DNA from: Paraburkholderia fungorum
GTDB lineage: Bacteria; Pseudomonadota; Gammaproteobacteria; Burkholderiales; Burkholderiaceae
DNA length: 64,000 nucleotides
Reading direction: 5' to 3'
NCBI RefSeq assembly: GCF_003610895.1
Contig: NZ_MCAS01000025.1
Location: forward strand, 1 to 64,000
This document shows positions 42,450-51,179 of this stretch, piece by piece; position 1 is the first letter of the stretch; every line of letters begins with the position of its first letter. Made by a program: the position numbers and the translations under genes. Below the pieces are notes generated by a model. It saw only the letters and a list, made by a program, of their open reading frames with translations, ran no database searches and was not told the DNA's origin.

Positions 42450-44146
42450 AGCCCACGCTCGAAGACATCCGCGCCAGCGATCTGACGCCGCTCGAGCGCG
42501 AGCTGGCGCTGGCGTCGTTCGGCGCCGAGGCGCTGGCGGATACACCACCTGCGCTCACGCCGGCGGCCGCCGCGGTCGCGGCCATTGAAGCCGCCTTGCG
42601 GGAACCCGGTCACGGCCATCCAGGCGCGGGGGCACCGGCGAAAAACGCGCCAAAGAGCACGGCGGTGAGCCATGAATCCGCTGCCGCAGATGCCGCCTCA
42701 AATGCCACTTCTTCGAGTCCCGCTTCCACCCTTGCGCCTGTCGCCCCGTACGACCCCGCGCTCGATAGCAACCCGCACATGCAAGCCTGGCGCAGCCGTC
42801 TCGACGCGCTGCGCGAGCGCAACGCGATCGCCAAACCGATGCGGGCCTGCGGACGGTTGACCCGCGCCGCCGGTCTGGTGCTCGAAGCGGTCGGCTTGCG
42901 CCTCTCGGTGGGCGCCGAAGTGATGATCGAACTGCCGCGCGGCAGTTCGCTGCCGATGGCCGAAGCCGAAGTAGTCGGCTTCTCCGGCGACAAACTGTTT
43001 CTGATGCCGACCACTGAAGTGATCGGCCTGCTGCCCGGCGCGCGCGTGTACCCGCTCGAAAGCGCGCCGATTGCCGATCCGATGGCGGGCGCCAAGCGTC
43101 TGCCGGTCGGCTGGGAACTGCTGGGGCGCGTGCTGGACGCGTCCGGCCGCCCGCTCGACGGACTCGGCCCGCTCGGCGCGCATGCCGACGCGCCGTTGTC
43201 CTCGCCGGTCATCAACCCGTTGAATCGCGAGCCGATCCACAAGGTGCTCGACGTCGGCGTACGCGCGATCAACGCGCTCCTGACTGTGGGCCGCGGCCAG
43301 CGCATGGGCCTGTTCGCCGGTTCGGGGGTGGGTAAATCGGTGCTGCTCGGCACGATGGCGCGCTACACCAGCGCCGAGGTGATCGTAATCGGCCTGATCG
43401 GCGAACGCGGTCGCGAAGTAAAGGAATTCATCGAGCAGATTCTCGGCGAGGAGGGTCTGGCGCGCTCGGTCGTGATCGCCGCGCCGGCCGACGTCTCGCC
43501 GCTCCTGCGGATGCAGGCCGCCTCGTATTCGACCTCGCTCGCCGAATACTTCCGCGATCAGGGCAAGCACGTGCTGCTGCTGATGGATTCGCTGACCCGC
43601 TACGCGATGGCTCAGCGCGAGATCGCCCTGGCCGTGGGCGAACCGCCCGCCACCAAGGGCTATCCGCCTTCGGTGTTCGCCAAACTGCCGGCGCTCGTCG
43701 AACGGACCGGCAACGGTCCGGCGGGCGGCGGTTCGATTACCGCGTTCTACACCGTGCTGACCGAAGGCGACGACCAGCAGGACCCGATCGCCGACTCCGC
43801 GCGCGCGATTCTCGACGGCCACATCGTGCTGTCGCGCTCGCTCGCCGAGGCCGGCCACTATCCGGCGATCGACATCGAAGCGTCGATTAGCCGGGCAATG
43901 ACCGCGCTGATCGACGATAACCATCTCGAGAAAACGCGTATGTTCAAGCAGATGCTGTCGCGCTACCAGCGCAACCGCGATCTGATCAATGTCGGCGCCT
44001 ATTCGAGCGGGCGCGACGCCCTGCTTGACCGCGCGATTGCGTTGTATCCGAGGATGGAAGCGTTTTTGCAGCAGGGTTTCCGCGAATGTGCGAACTTTGA
44101 ACCGAGTCTCGAGATGCTTGACGCTCTGTTTGCCCAAGGAGGCTGA
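42443..44146 (+). CDS. fliI: Flagellum-specific ATPase FliI with long N-terminal extension
   Basis: 567 residues versus about 440-460 in typical FliI. The catalytic part is normal: Walker A GLFAGSGVGKSVLLGTMARY with Lys298, then IVIGLIGERGREVKEFIEQI, LLLMDSLTRYAMAQREIALA and GSITAFYTVLTEGDDQQDPI. The extra 100 or so residues at the front are Ala/Pro/Ser-rich and poorly ordered, with an intact FliI N-terminal barrel after them (RACGRLTRAAGLVLEAVGLR). The start overlaps fliH by 7 bases. Later starts are not convincing because MVKPTLEDIRASDL is directly at the junction. Confidence 0.95.
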   Translation: MVKPTLEDIRASDLTPLERELALASFGAEALADTPPALTPAAAAVAAIEAALREPGHGHPGAGAPAKNAPKSTAVSHESAAADAASNATSSSPASTLAPVAPYDPALDSNPHMQAWRSRLDALRERNAIAKPMRACGRLTRAAGLVLEAVGLRLSVGAEVMIELPRGSSLPMAEAEVVGFSGDKLFLMPTTEVIGLLPGARVYPLESAPIADPMAGAKRLPVGWELLGRVLDASGRPLDGLGPLGAHADAPLSSPVINPLNREPIHKVLDVGVRAINALLTVGRGQRMGLFAGSGVGKSVLLGTMARYTSAEVIVIGLIGERGREVKEFIEQILGEEGLARSVVIAAPADVSPLLRMQAASYSTSLAEYFRDQGKHVLLLMDSLTRYAMAQREIALAVGEPPATKGYPPSVFAKLPALVERTGNGPAGGGSITAFYTVLTEGDDQQDPIADSARAILDGHIVLSRSLAEAGHYPAIDIEASISRAMTALIDDNHLEKTRMFKQMLSRYQRNRDLINVGAYSSGRDALLDRAIALYPRMEAFLQQGFRECANFEPSLEMLDALFAQGG

Positions 44147-44148
44147 CG

Positions 44149-44598
44149 ATGGCGAAACACTTTCCGATCAAGACACTTATTGGCCTCGCGCAGGACGATG
44201 TGGATGCGGCCGCGCAACGTCTGGGCCGCGCGCAGCGCGAGCGTAACGACGTGCAGTCGCAACTCGACTCGCTGGTGCAGTATCGGGACGAGTATCACGC
44301 GCGTTTCACGGCAACCGCCCAGACTGGCATGCCGGCCGGCAACATGCGCAATTTCCAGGCGTTCATCGACACGCTCGACGCCGCCATCGAGCAGCAGCGC
44401 AACCTGCTGGTGACGGCCAACGCACGCGTCGAGGCGGCCAAGCCCGACTGGCAGCGCCAGAAGCAGAAGCTCGGCTCGTATGAAGTGCTGCAGGCACGCG
44501 GCGTCGCCAGCGAAGCGAAAACCGCTGCGCGGCGCGATCAGCGCGACGCCGACGAACATGCCGCCCGCATTCTGAGGATGCGTGCCGAGGGCGTTTGA
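44149..44598 (+). CDS. fliJ: Flagellar export protein FliJ
   Basis: 149-residue, all-helical coiled-coil protein: DDVDAAAQRLGRAQRERNDV, QLDSLVQYRDEYHARFTATA, FQAFIDTLDAAIEQQRNLLV and a charged C-terminus. FliJ threads the FliI hexamer and couples it to FlhA. It starts 2 bases after the fliI stop. The N-terminus FPIKTLIGLAQDDVDAA is typical of beta-proteobacterial FliJ. Confidence 0.93.
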   Translation: MAKHFPIKTLIGLAQDDVDAAAQRLGRAQRERNDVQSQLDSLVQYRDEYHARFTATAQTGMPAGNMRNFQAFIDTLDAAIEQQRNLLVTANARVEAAKPDWQRQKQKLGSYEVLQARGVASEAKTAARRDQRDADEHAARILRMRAEGV

Positions 44599-44658
44599 CG
44601 CGCCCGGGCGCCGCCCCGATGACCGAACACCCCGTTTGACGGATTGACAGGATTCCCT

Positions 44659-46236
44659 ATGTCGCTTCTTTCACAGATCGGCTCACTGCTCGGCTCGGCC
44701 AGCAGCACGTCCACCACCGCGGCCATGGCCGCTGCGGCGAACGCCACGCCGTTCTCGCAGACTTTGCAGCAGAGCATCGATCAGCAGAACAACGCGGCCG
44801 CGCAGAGTGCGAGCAAGCCGCCGGCTCCGCCGCCCTCTTCATCTTCGTCTTCGTCGTCTCCGTCTGCCTCCTCATCGTCTTCGGCATCCTCGTCGAGCGT
44901 GCACGACGCACCGCCGCCGCCCGATCCGTCGACGAACAATCAGAACGCATCGAGCAGCAACACAGGCAACAGCAGTTCGGCGAATGGCTCTTCGTCCAAC
45001 TCTTCATCCAGTTCGTCGTCGGCTTCGTCGTCCGGTTCGTCATCCAGCTCGCAGCAGGCCTCGAGCGGCACGGGCAACGCGACGCCGTCGAAGTCCGCCA
45101 ACACCGCCAACACCTCCACGCAGACCGACGCGGGCGCGGCAGCGGCTGCCGCCGCGGCGCAGGCCCAGGCCCAACTCCAGATTCAAACCCAGGCCAATGC
45201 GAATAGCGCTGCCGATCCTGCGAGCGCCGATCCCGCCACGGCACTGACTGACGCCGCGGCCACGCAGGCAGGCACCGACACCACGACGGACGGCGCCACT
45301 GGCAAAAAGACGGCTTCCAGCGATTCGAAGTCAGTGCAGGACGCCTTGCAGGCAGCGCTGGCCGCGCTGGCGAGTGGCCAGGCCATGGTTCCGGCACAGG
45401 CGCTGGCGAGCGGCGCGGCGGCTAACGCGACGACGGCAGGCGGGTTGGGGTCTGGCGCGGGCAGTGGGTTGAACGGATCGGCGGACGGCAAGACGCTTGC
45501 GGCCGGTTTGTTCGGCAATGGGAAGGGATCGAGCGCTGACAGGACTGCTTCGACGACGGCGCCCACGACGGCGGCCGATCCATCGGCGGCCTCGAAGGCG
45601 GCGGCTGACGTGCTGAGCGCGACGGCTGCCGGTGGCGCGCAGGCTGACAATCTTGCGTCCTTCAGGAGTGCCGCCGATGCCGCGACGGCGGCGCTGGCTG
45701 CCGGCCAGGCTGCGGCGAGCGCCGCGAGCACGACGACGGCTGTGCAAACAACGGGTAACGCGGGTGCCGCGGCGGTAGCGAATGCGTTGTCGCCGCAGGT
45801 GGGCACGACGGACTGGGAAGACGCGCTGAGTCAGAAGGTGGTGTTTTTGTCGAATGCGCATTCGCAGAGCGCCGAACTGACTTTGAATCCGAAGGATCTC
45901 GGGCCATTGCAGGTGGTGTTGCAGGTTGCCGATAACCACGCGCATGCGTTGTTTGTTTCGCAGCATCAGCAGGTGCGGGAGGCGGTCGAGGCGGCATTGC
46001 CGAAGCTTCGCGAGGCGATGGAGGCGAATGGAATTGGGTTGGGGAGCGCGAGTGTGAGCGACGGGTTTGCCCGGCAGAGCGGCCAGCAGAGTGCGGGGTC
46101 GGGCCGTTCCGGTGGGGGTGGCAGCGGGGCTTCGGGAAGTTTTGCCGGCGGCGCTGGGTCGGGTTCTGGTTCTGATTCTGTTGTGGCGGATGTGGCCGTG
46201 CGGCGGAGTGTGGGGTTGGTGGATACGTTTGCTTGA
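44659..46236 (+). CDS. fliK: Flagellar hook-length control protein FliK
   Basis: 525 residues. After a short N-terminus an unusual Ser-rich tract spans about residues 58-138 (PPPSSSSSSSSPSASSSSSA and more), then Ala/Thr/Gln-rich spacer. The C-terminal Flg_hook domain is recognisable in VVFLSNAHSQSAELTLNPKD, LGPLQVVLQVADNHAHALFV and EAALPKLREAMEANGIGLGS. FliK is exported and measures the hook, then switches FlhB to filament export. The ATG at 44659 is chosen over a TTG 15 bases upstream. It is the last gene before a long non-coding island. Confidence 0.92.
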   Translation: MSLLSQIGSLLGSASSTSTTAAMAAAANATPFSQTLQQSIDQQNNAAAQSASKPPAPPPSSSSSSSSPSASSSSSASSSSVHDAPPPPDPSTNNQNASSSNTGNSSSANGSSSNSSSSSSSASSSGSSSSSQQASSGTGNATPSKSANTANTSTQTDAGAAAAAAAAQAQAQLQIQTQANANSAADPASADPATALTDAAATQAGTDTTTDGATGKKTASSDSKSVQDALQAALAALASGQAMVPAQALASGAAANATTAGGLGSGAGSGLNGSADGKTLAAGLFGNGKGSSADRTASTTAPTTAADPSAASKAAADVLSATAAGGAQADNLASFRSAADAATAALAAGQAAASAASTTTAVQTTGNAGAAAVANALSPQVGTTDWEDALSQKVVFLSNAHSQSAELTLNPKDLGPLQVVLQVADNHAHALFVSQHQQVREAVEAALPKLREAMEANGIGLGSASVSDGFARQSGQQSAGSGRSGGGGSGASGSFAGGAGSGSGSDSVVADVAVRRSVGLVDTFA

Positions 46237-46292
46237 TCCTGGTTTTTTGGCCTGCTCGGCGGATGGGTTTTCTTTTGTGCGCTTACGGCGTT

Positions 46293-46483
46293 GGCCTTTC
46301 CTTGATTTCTTATTGGTCTATTAGTGTTGCCCCTGTGCGGGGCGGCACTTACTTTCTTTGCCGCCGCAAAGAAAGATAAGCAAAGAAAGCGGCTCAACCC
46401 GCCAGCTCTTAAGCGGGTCCCCCGCACAGCCACGGTAGTGGTGCATCTGGAATCCGTGTTCTCGCACACTCCGCGTTAGCGAC
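46293..46483 (-). repeat. Dispersed intergenic repeat, copy 2 (left arm of an inverted pair)
   Basis: Read on the minus strand this ~190-base segment matches 46817-47010 on the plus strand with only scattered differences (about one in twenty by eye). It includes the same CTTTCTTTGC/GCAAAGAAAG hairpin and the conserved AAATCAAGGAAAGGCC tail as copy 1. It follows fliK by 56 bases. Confidence 0.9.
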
Positions 46484-46816
46484 ACAGGGCTCATCCGCTC
46501 CCACTCCGCACTGCGTGCGTCGCGGATGGGTCCGCATGGGAAACCAGGGGTTTCGCTTCGCGTAGCGGGGGCCATCGGCTTCGCCTCGGCGAAGCGCTCT
46601 CGCCGCTATTGGCAAACCCCACCTCAAATGAAATGTCGACGCGTTGCATTCGCGGCGGCGGCTGCATTTATGCCCGCGACACCGACACAACGGAGCGATG
46701 GAGCAGTGACGCGCCGACGAATCGGGGAACTGGGTGAACCGCGGGAGGGAGAGTTCAGCGGGTAGTTTTTGAAGTACGGTTCGGCGCGCGCAGCGCCGCC
46801 GGAAGTATGACGCCCT
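46484..46816. other. Unique centre between the inverted repeat arms
   Basis: About 333 bases with no convincing gene. It has short internal symmetry (for example CGCTTCGCG and TTCGCCTCGGCGAA) and mixed codon bias in every frame. Short open frames here (up to about 80 codons) match nothing recognisable. Confidence 0.6.
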
Positions 46817-47055
46817 TGTCACTAACGCGGAGTGTGCGAGAACACAGATTCCAGATGCACCACTACCGTGGCTGCGCGGGGGACCCGCTTATGAGCTGGC
46901 GGTGTGAGCCGCTTTCTTTGCTTATCTTTCTTTGCGGCGGCAAAGAAAGTAAGTGCCGCCCCGCACAGGGGCAACGCTAATAAACCAAAAGCAAATCAAG
47001 GAAAGGCCAAAGAAAAAGCCAGACCAAGGAAAGACCAACACCACAAGCACACAGA
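46817..47055 (+). repeat. Dispersed intergenic repeat, copy 3 (right arm)
   Basis: Mirror of the left arm up to about 47010. The A-rich tail then continues to about 47055 in parallel with copy 1, with AAATCAAGGAAAGGCCAAAG, a shared AAGCCAGA block and ACCACAA. The stretch 47056-47236 up to fliL is A/C-rich and holds no gene. A long frame (from 46904) runs in phase into fliL but is repeat sequence in its first part. Confidence 0.9.
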
Positions 47056-47236
47056 CAACAAGCACAGCAAAAGCAAAAAGCAAAAAACCAAAACCCACCC
47101 GCCGCCAGGCGCCCCCCGCCCAAATGGGCAAAAACCAGAGATAGCCCTCAATAACCCTTCTTTTCGACCCATCGCGCCGCAGGCAAATCAACAACAATCA
47201 CCCTCACCAGCAATAAAGGCAAGCAAAGCAAACCTC

Positions 47237-47743
47237 ATGGCAACCACGACCGCAAACCAGCAAGCCGTGCCCGCTTCCCCGGGCCCCTTGAAGCGCATCA
47301 TCCTGATCGTCCTCATCGCGATCATCGCCGCAGGCGCTGCCGGCGCGGGTGTGTGGTTCTTCATGTCCAAACGCGCCCCGGCGCCGGCGTCAGCGGATAC
47401 CGTCAGCGCACCCGCGCCGCTCGCCGTGCCGCTGTTCTTCCCGCTCGAATCAATGACCGTCAACCTGCAATCGGACGACGGTCAGCAACACTTCCTGCGT
47501 ATCGGCCTGACGCTCAAGCTCAACGACGCGAAAACCCAGCAGGAACTCACCGACCATATGCCGGAAGTGCGCAGCCGCATCCTCCTCGCCCTGTCGAACA
47601 AGCATCCGGAAGACCTCGCGCCGCTCGAAGGCAAACGCGCGCTGGCCACCGAACTCCGGACGCTGATCGAAGAGCCGACGGACAAGGGCGCCGCACCGAT
47701 CCGCGTCCAGGACGTGCTCTTCACCGAATTCGTCGTGCAGTGA
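47237..47743 (+). CDS. fliL: Flagellar basal body-associated protein FliL
   Basis: 168 residues: a short cytoplasmic N-terminus, one membrane helix (IILIVLIAIIAAGAAGAGVW) and a periplasmic domain (VPLFFPLESMTVNLQSDDGQ, HFLRIGLTLKLNDAKTQQEL, PEVRSRILLALSNKHPEDLA, ending VQDVLFTEFVVQ). FliL supports stator function. I chose ATG 47237; a frame reaching to 46904 would add 111 residues of repeat-derived basic sequence. It opens the second rightward operon. Confidence 0.95.
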   Translation: MATTTANQQAVPASPGPLKRIILIVLIAIIAAGAAGAGVWFFMSKRAPAPASADTVSAPAPLAVPLFFPLESMTVNLQSDDGQQHFLRIGLTLKLNDAKTQQELTDHMPEVRSRILLALSNKHPEDLAPLEGKRALATELRTLIEEPTDKGAAPIRVQDVLFTEFVVQ

Positions 47744-47793
47744 GTCTCCTTCACGCCGCCATCATCAACCGCCGGACGCACGAGGAATAAGGA

Positions 47794-48792
47794 ATGGGCC
47801 ACGAAGAGTTCATGTCCCAGGAGGAGGTCGATGCCCTCCTCAAGGGCGTCACCGGCGAGTCCGACTCGGAAACCGAGCAGACCGACCGTGCGGGCGTACG
47901 CCCGTACAACATCGCGACGCAGGAACGCATCGTCCGCGGCCGGATGCCCGGCCTCGAAATCATCAACGACCGCTTCGCGCGCCTGTTGCGCGTCGGTATC
48001 TTCAACTTCATGCGGCGTTCGGCGGAAATCTCCGTCGGGCCGGTGAAGGTGGTGAAGTACAGCGAGTTCACCCGCAACCTGCCGATCCCGACCAACCTGA
48101 ATCTGGTCCACGTCAAGCCGTTGCGCGGCACGTCGCTGTTCGTGTTCGACCCGAATCTGGTGTTCTTCGTGGTCGACAACCTGTTCGGCGGCGACGGGCG
48201 CTTCCATACCCGCGTCGAAGGCCGCGATTTCACGGCAACCGAGCAGCGCATCATCATGAAGCTGCTCAATCTCACGTTCGAGCACTACGCGGCGTCGTGG
48301 AAAAGCGTGCGCCCGCTGCAGTTCGAATTCGTGCGCTCGGAAATGCACACGCAGTTCGCCAACGTGGCGACGCCGAACGAAATCGTCATCGTCACGCAGT
48401 TCTCGATCGAGTTCGGCACGACGGGCGGCACGCTGCACATCTGCATGCCGTATTCGATGATCGAACCGATCCGCGACATTCTGTCGTCGCCGATCCAGGG
48501 CGAGGCGCTGGAAGTCGACCGCCGCTGGGTGCGCGTGCTGTCGCAACAGGTGCAGGCAGCCGAAGTGGAACTGACCGCCGACCTCGCGCAGGTGCCGGTC
48601 ACGTTCGAACAGATCCTGAACATGCGCAAAGGCGATGTTCTGCCGATCAACATCCCCGAACACATCACGGCGAAAGTCGATGGCGTGCCGGTGATGGAAT
48701 GCGGCTACGGAATTTTCAATGGTCAGTACGCGTTGCGGGTCCAGAAAATGATCAGCGCAGCCGACACGATGAAGGAAGGTGGATATGAGTGA
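47794..48792 (+). CDS. fliM: Flagellar motor switch protein FliM
   Basis: 332 residues of the C-ring. FMSQEEVDALLKGVTGESDS at the N-terminus is the CheY-P binding helix. The middle (YNIATQERIVRGRMPGLEII, LNLVHVKPLRGTSLFVFDPN, VVDNLFGGDGRFHTRVEGRD) is the FliG-binding CheC-like domain. The C-terminal SpoA part binds FliN (DLAQVPVTFEQILNMRKGDV). GAGGAATAAGG precedes the ATG. It overlaps fliN by 8 bases. Confidence 0.97.
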   Translation: MGHEEFMSQEEVDALLKGVTGESDSETEQTDRAGVRPYNIATQERIVRGRMPGLEIINDRFARLLRVGIFNFMRRSAEISVGPVKVVKYSEFTRNLPIPTNLNLVHVKPLRGTSLFVFDPNLVFFVVDNLFGGDGRFHTRVEGRDFTATEQRIIMKLLNLTFEHYAASWKSVRPLQFEFVRSEMHTQFANVATPNEIVIVTQFSIEFGTTGGTLHICMPYSMIEPIRDILSSPIQGEALEVDRRWVRVLSQQVQAAEVELTADLAQVPVTFEQILNMRKGDVLPINIPEHITAKVDGVPVMECGYGIFNGQYALRVQKMISAADTMKEGGYE

Positions 48793-49249
48793 CCTGAACG
48801 CAAAGACTGAGGCCGAACTGGCCGCCGGCGAGGCGCAACTGGCCGCCGACGCAGCCAGCGCCGAAGACGACGCGGCGATGGCCGACTGGGCCAGCGCGCT
48901 GGCCGAGCAGAACGACAACACGGAAGTCAGCGCGACCACCGCCGGTGTGTTCCAGCCGCTCTCGAAGGTCGAGCCGACCTCGACGCGCAACGACATCGAC
49001 ATGATCCTGGACATTCCCGTTCAGATGACCGTCGAACTCGGCCGCACCAAGATCGCGATCCGCAACCTGCTGCAACTGGCGCAAGGCTCGGTCGTGGAAC
49101 TCGACGGCATGGCGGGTGAACCGATGGACGTGCTGGTCAACGGCTGCCTGATCGCCCAGGGCGAAGTGGTGGTCGTGAACGACAAGTTCGGTATCCGTTT
49201 GACGGACATCATCACGCCGTCCGAACGCATCCGGAAGCTCAATCGATGA
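48785..49249 (+). CDS. fliN: Flagellar motor switch protein FliN
   Basis: 154 residues. An acidic, Ala-rich N-terminal extension precedes the SpoA domain: LDIPVQMTVELGRTKIAIRN, LLQLAQGSVVELDGMAGEPM, VLVNGCLIAQGEVVVVNDKF. The domain forms the lower C ring with FliM and helps dock FliH. ATG at 48785 is preferred to a GTG at 48779. The stop overlaps fliO (ATGA). Confidence 0.96.
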   Translation: MSDLNAKTEAELAAGEAQLAADAASAEDDAAMADWASALAEQNDNTEVSATTAGVFQPLSKVEPTSTRNDIDMILDIPVQMTVELGRTKIAIRNLLQLAQGSVVELDGMAGEPMDVLVNGCLIAQGEVVVVNDKFGIRLTDIITPSERIRKLNR

Positions 49250-49890
49250 AACGCGTTGCCGGTCGCGCCATGCTGCATGCGTCGCGCCAGGTCTTCAATC
49301 GCGCTGTGCCCGCAGCTTCGACAGCCGCGAGCGCAACGGCAACGGCATCAGCGGCCACCCGGGCATGGGCGTCGGCGCTTGCCGCCGTCGCGGCCTTCGC
49401 ATCATCGGCCGCGCACGCAGCCGACATGAACGCGGTCAACAACGCCGCGAACATCGCGTCGGGTGTCGGTGCCGGCACGGCCGTTCCGGCGCTCGGCGTG
49501 GGCGCGGTGCTGCAGACCATCGTCGGCTTGCTGGTGGTGATCGGTCTGGTATTCGCCTGTGCATGGCTCGCGCGCCGCTTCGGCTTGCAGCCGGCCAATC
49601 GCGGCGGCCTCGTGAAGACGATCGGCGGCGCCTCGCTCGGCGGCAAGGAGCGCGTCGCTGTGGTGGAGATCGGCGACACGTGGCTCGTGCTCGGCACGGC
49701 GCCCGGCAATGTGCGTCTGCTGCACACGATGCCCGCGGGCTCTGCCGCGCTCGATCCGGTCGCGGGTACGCCACCGGTCACATCAGGTAAGGACACGGCG
49801 TTGCCCGGCACTTTCGGCCAACGCTTTCGCGACGCTTTACGAGGCGAAGTAGGCAAACGTTTCAGTGGGCAAGGCAACGGGGATCGGTAA
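49246..49890 (+). CDS. fliO: Flagellar export component FliO
   Basis: 214 residues. An Ala-rich N-terminal region with a possible signal (AALAAVAAFASSAAHA-like) precedes one membrane helix (VLQTIVGLLVVIGLVFACAW) and the FliO cytoplasmic part: LKTIGG-type segment (LVKTIGGASLGGKERVAVVE) and IGDTWLVLGTAPGNVRLLHT. FliO assists assembly of the FliP pore. It overlaps fliN by 4 bases and shares one base with fliP. Confidence 0.9.
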   Translation: MKRVAGRAMLHASRQVFNRAVPAASTAASATATASAATRAWASALAAVAAFASSAAHAADMNAVNNAANIASGVGAGTAVPALGVGAVLQTIVGLLVVIGLVFACAWLARRFGLQPANRGGLVKTIGGASLGGKERVAVVEIGDTWLVLGTAPGNVRLLHTMPAGSAALDPVAGTPPVTSGKDTALPGTFGQRFRDALRGEVGKRFSGQGNGDR

Positions 49891-50732
49891 TGCAGTTCAG
49901 TCTTCACTCAGCGCGACCCGTGCAGGCGGACCGCCAGGCACACGCCACTCGCATGTCTTGCGCCGCCTCGAAAGTCATTGCCGTTCTGCGCCGCGTCGCA
50001 CCGGTCGTGCTGCCGGCGCTGATGCTCGCGCTGCCGACGCTGTCGTTCGCGCAAACCGCCGGCTTGCCGGCCTTCAATACGAGCCCGGGCCCCAACGGCG
50101 GCACGACCTACTCGCTGAGCGTGCAGACGATGCTGCTGCTCACGATGCTGTCGTTCCTGCCGGCGATGGTGCTGATGATGACGAGCTTCACGCGCATCAT
50201 CATCGTGCTGTCGCTGCTGCGTCAGGCACTCGGCACCACCACTACGCCGCCGAACCAGGTGCTGGTCGGTCTCGCGCTGTTCCTCACGCTGTTCGTGATG
50301 TCGCCGGTGCTCGACAAAGCCTATAACGACGGCTACAAACCCTTCTCCGAAGGCTCGATGCCGATGGAGACCGCCGTCAACCGCGGTCTCGCGCCGTTCA
50401 AGACATTCATGCTGCGCCAGACCCGCGAAAGCGATCTCGCGTTGTTCGCCCGCATCTCGCACGCAGCGCCCATGCAGGGTCCGGAAGACGTGCCGCTGTC
50501 GCTGCTGGTGCCCTCGTTCGTGACGAGCGAACTGAAAACGGGCTTCCAGATCGGCTTCACGATTTTCATCCCGTTCCTGATCATCGACATGGTGGTGGCA
50601 AGCGTGTTGATGTCGATGGGGATGATGATGGTGTCGCCCGCCACCATCTCGCTGCCGTTCAAGCTGATGTTGTTCGTGCTGGTCGACGGTTGGCAATTGC
50701 TGCTCGGCTCGCTCGCGCAGAGCTTTGTTTAG
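49890..50732 (+). CDS. fliP: Flagellar export gate protein FliP
   Basis: 280 residues, including a cleavable signal peptide ending near LSFAQ, a feature of FliP. SVQTMLLLTMLSFLPAMVLM, SFTRIIIVLSLLRQALGTTT, PPNQVLVGLALFLTLFVMSP and IDMVVASVLMSMGMMMVSPA, then LPFKLMLFVLVDGWQLLLGS are all family signatures. Five FliP subunits build the export pore with FliQ and FliR. It is read from a 1-base overlap with fliO. The 131-base gap to fliQ contains a tandem repeat. Confidence 0.97.
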   Translation: MQFSLHSARPVQADRQAHATRMSCAASKVIAVLRRVAPVVLPALMLALPTLSFAQTAGLPAFNTSPGPNGGTTYSLSVQTMLLLTMLSFLPAMVLMMTSFTRIIIVLSLLRQALGTTTTPPNQVLVGLALFLTLFVMSPVLDKAYNDGYKPFSEGSMPMETAVNRGLAPFKTFMLRQTRESDLALFARISHAAPMQGPEDVPLSLLVPSFVTSELKTGFQIGFTIFIPFLIIDMVVASVLMSMGMMMVSPATISLPFKLMLFVLVDGWQLLLGSLAQSFV

Positions 50733-50767
50733 CCGGCTCGCCGGGTTGCGCCGCCTGATGGCGTCAT

Positions 50768-50832
50768 CTGGTTACGTCAGTCGGTTATGTCACTCGGTTA
50801 TGTCACTCGGTTACGTCACTCGGTTACGTCAC
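50768..50832 (+). repeat. Five-unit 13-bp tandem repeat between fliP and fliQ
   Basis: Units CTGGTTACGTCAG, TCGGTTATGTCAC (twice) and TCGGTTACGTCAC (twice) in exact register. It interrupts an otherwise tightly packed operon (50733-50863) without coding potential. Confidence 0.9.
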
Positions 50833-50863
50833 TTAACCCTTACGTTCGCGCATTGAAAACGCC

Positions 50864-51133
50864 ATGAATCAAGAATCCGTCATGACGCTCGCGCACCAGG
50901 CCATGTATGTCGGCCTGCTGCTTGCCGCGCCGTTGCTGCTGGTCGCGCTGGTGGTCGGTCTGGTGGTGAGCCTGTTCCAGGCCGCCACGCAGATCAACGA
51001 AACCACGCTGTCGTTCATTCCGAAGCTGCTCGCGATCGCGATCACGATGGTGATCGCCGGCCCGTGGATGTTGACCACCATGCTCGACTACCTGCGCCAG
51101 ACGCTCACCAACATCCCTTCGCTGGTCAACTGA
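50864..51133 (+). CDS. fliQ: Flagellar export gate protein FliQ
   Basis: 89 residues with two membrane helices: YVGLLLAAPLLLVALVVGLV and IPKLLAIAITMVIAGPWMLT, joined by SLFQAATQINETTLSFIPK, the FliQ signature. It forms a hairpin subunit on the outside of the FliP/FliR core. It lies 31 bases after the tandem repeat and before fliR by 46 bases. Confidence 0.96.
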   Translation: MNQESVMTLAHQAMYVGLLLAAPLLLVALVVGLVVSLFQAATQINETTLSFIPKLLAIAITMVIAGPWMLTTMLDYLRQTLTNIPSLVN

Positions 51134-51179
51134 GCGCGGCCCTGGCCTTCGCCCGGCGCCTGCCTTCTCCCCCACCGCC

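Noticed and set aside
46484..46816. Small frames in the centre of the inverted-repeat island as cargo genes
   Set aside because: None has a ribosome site, codon bias or motif; they differ between frames only by chance openness in GC-rich DNA.
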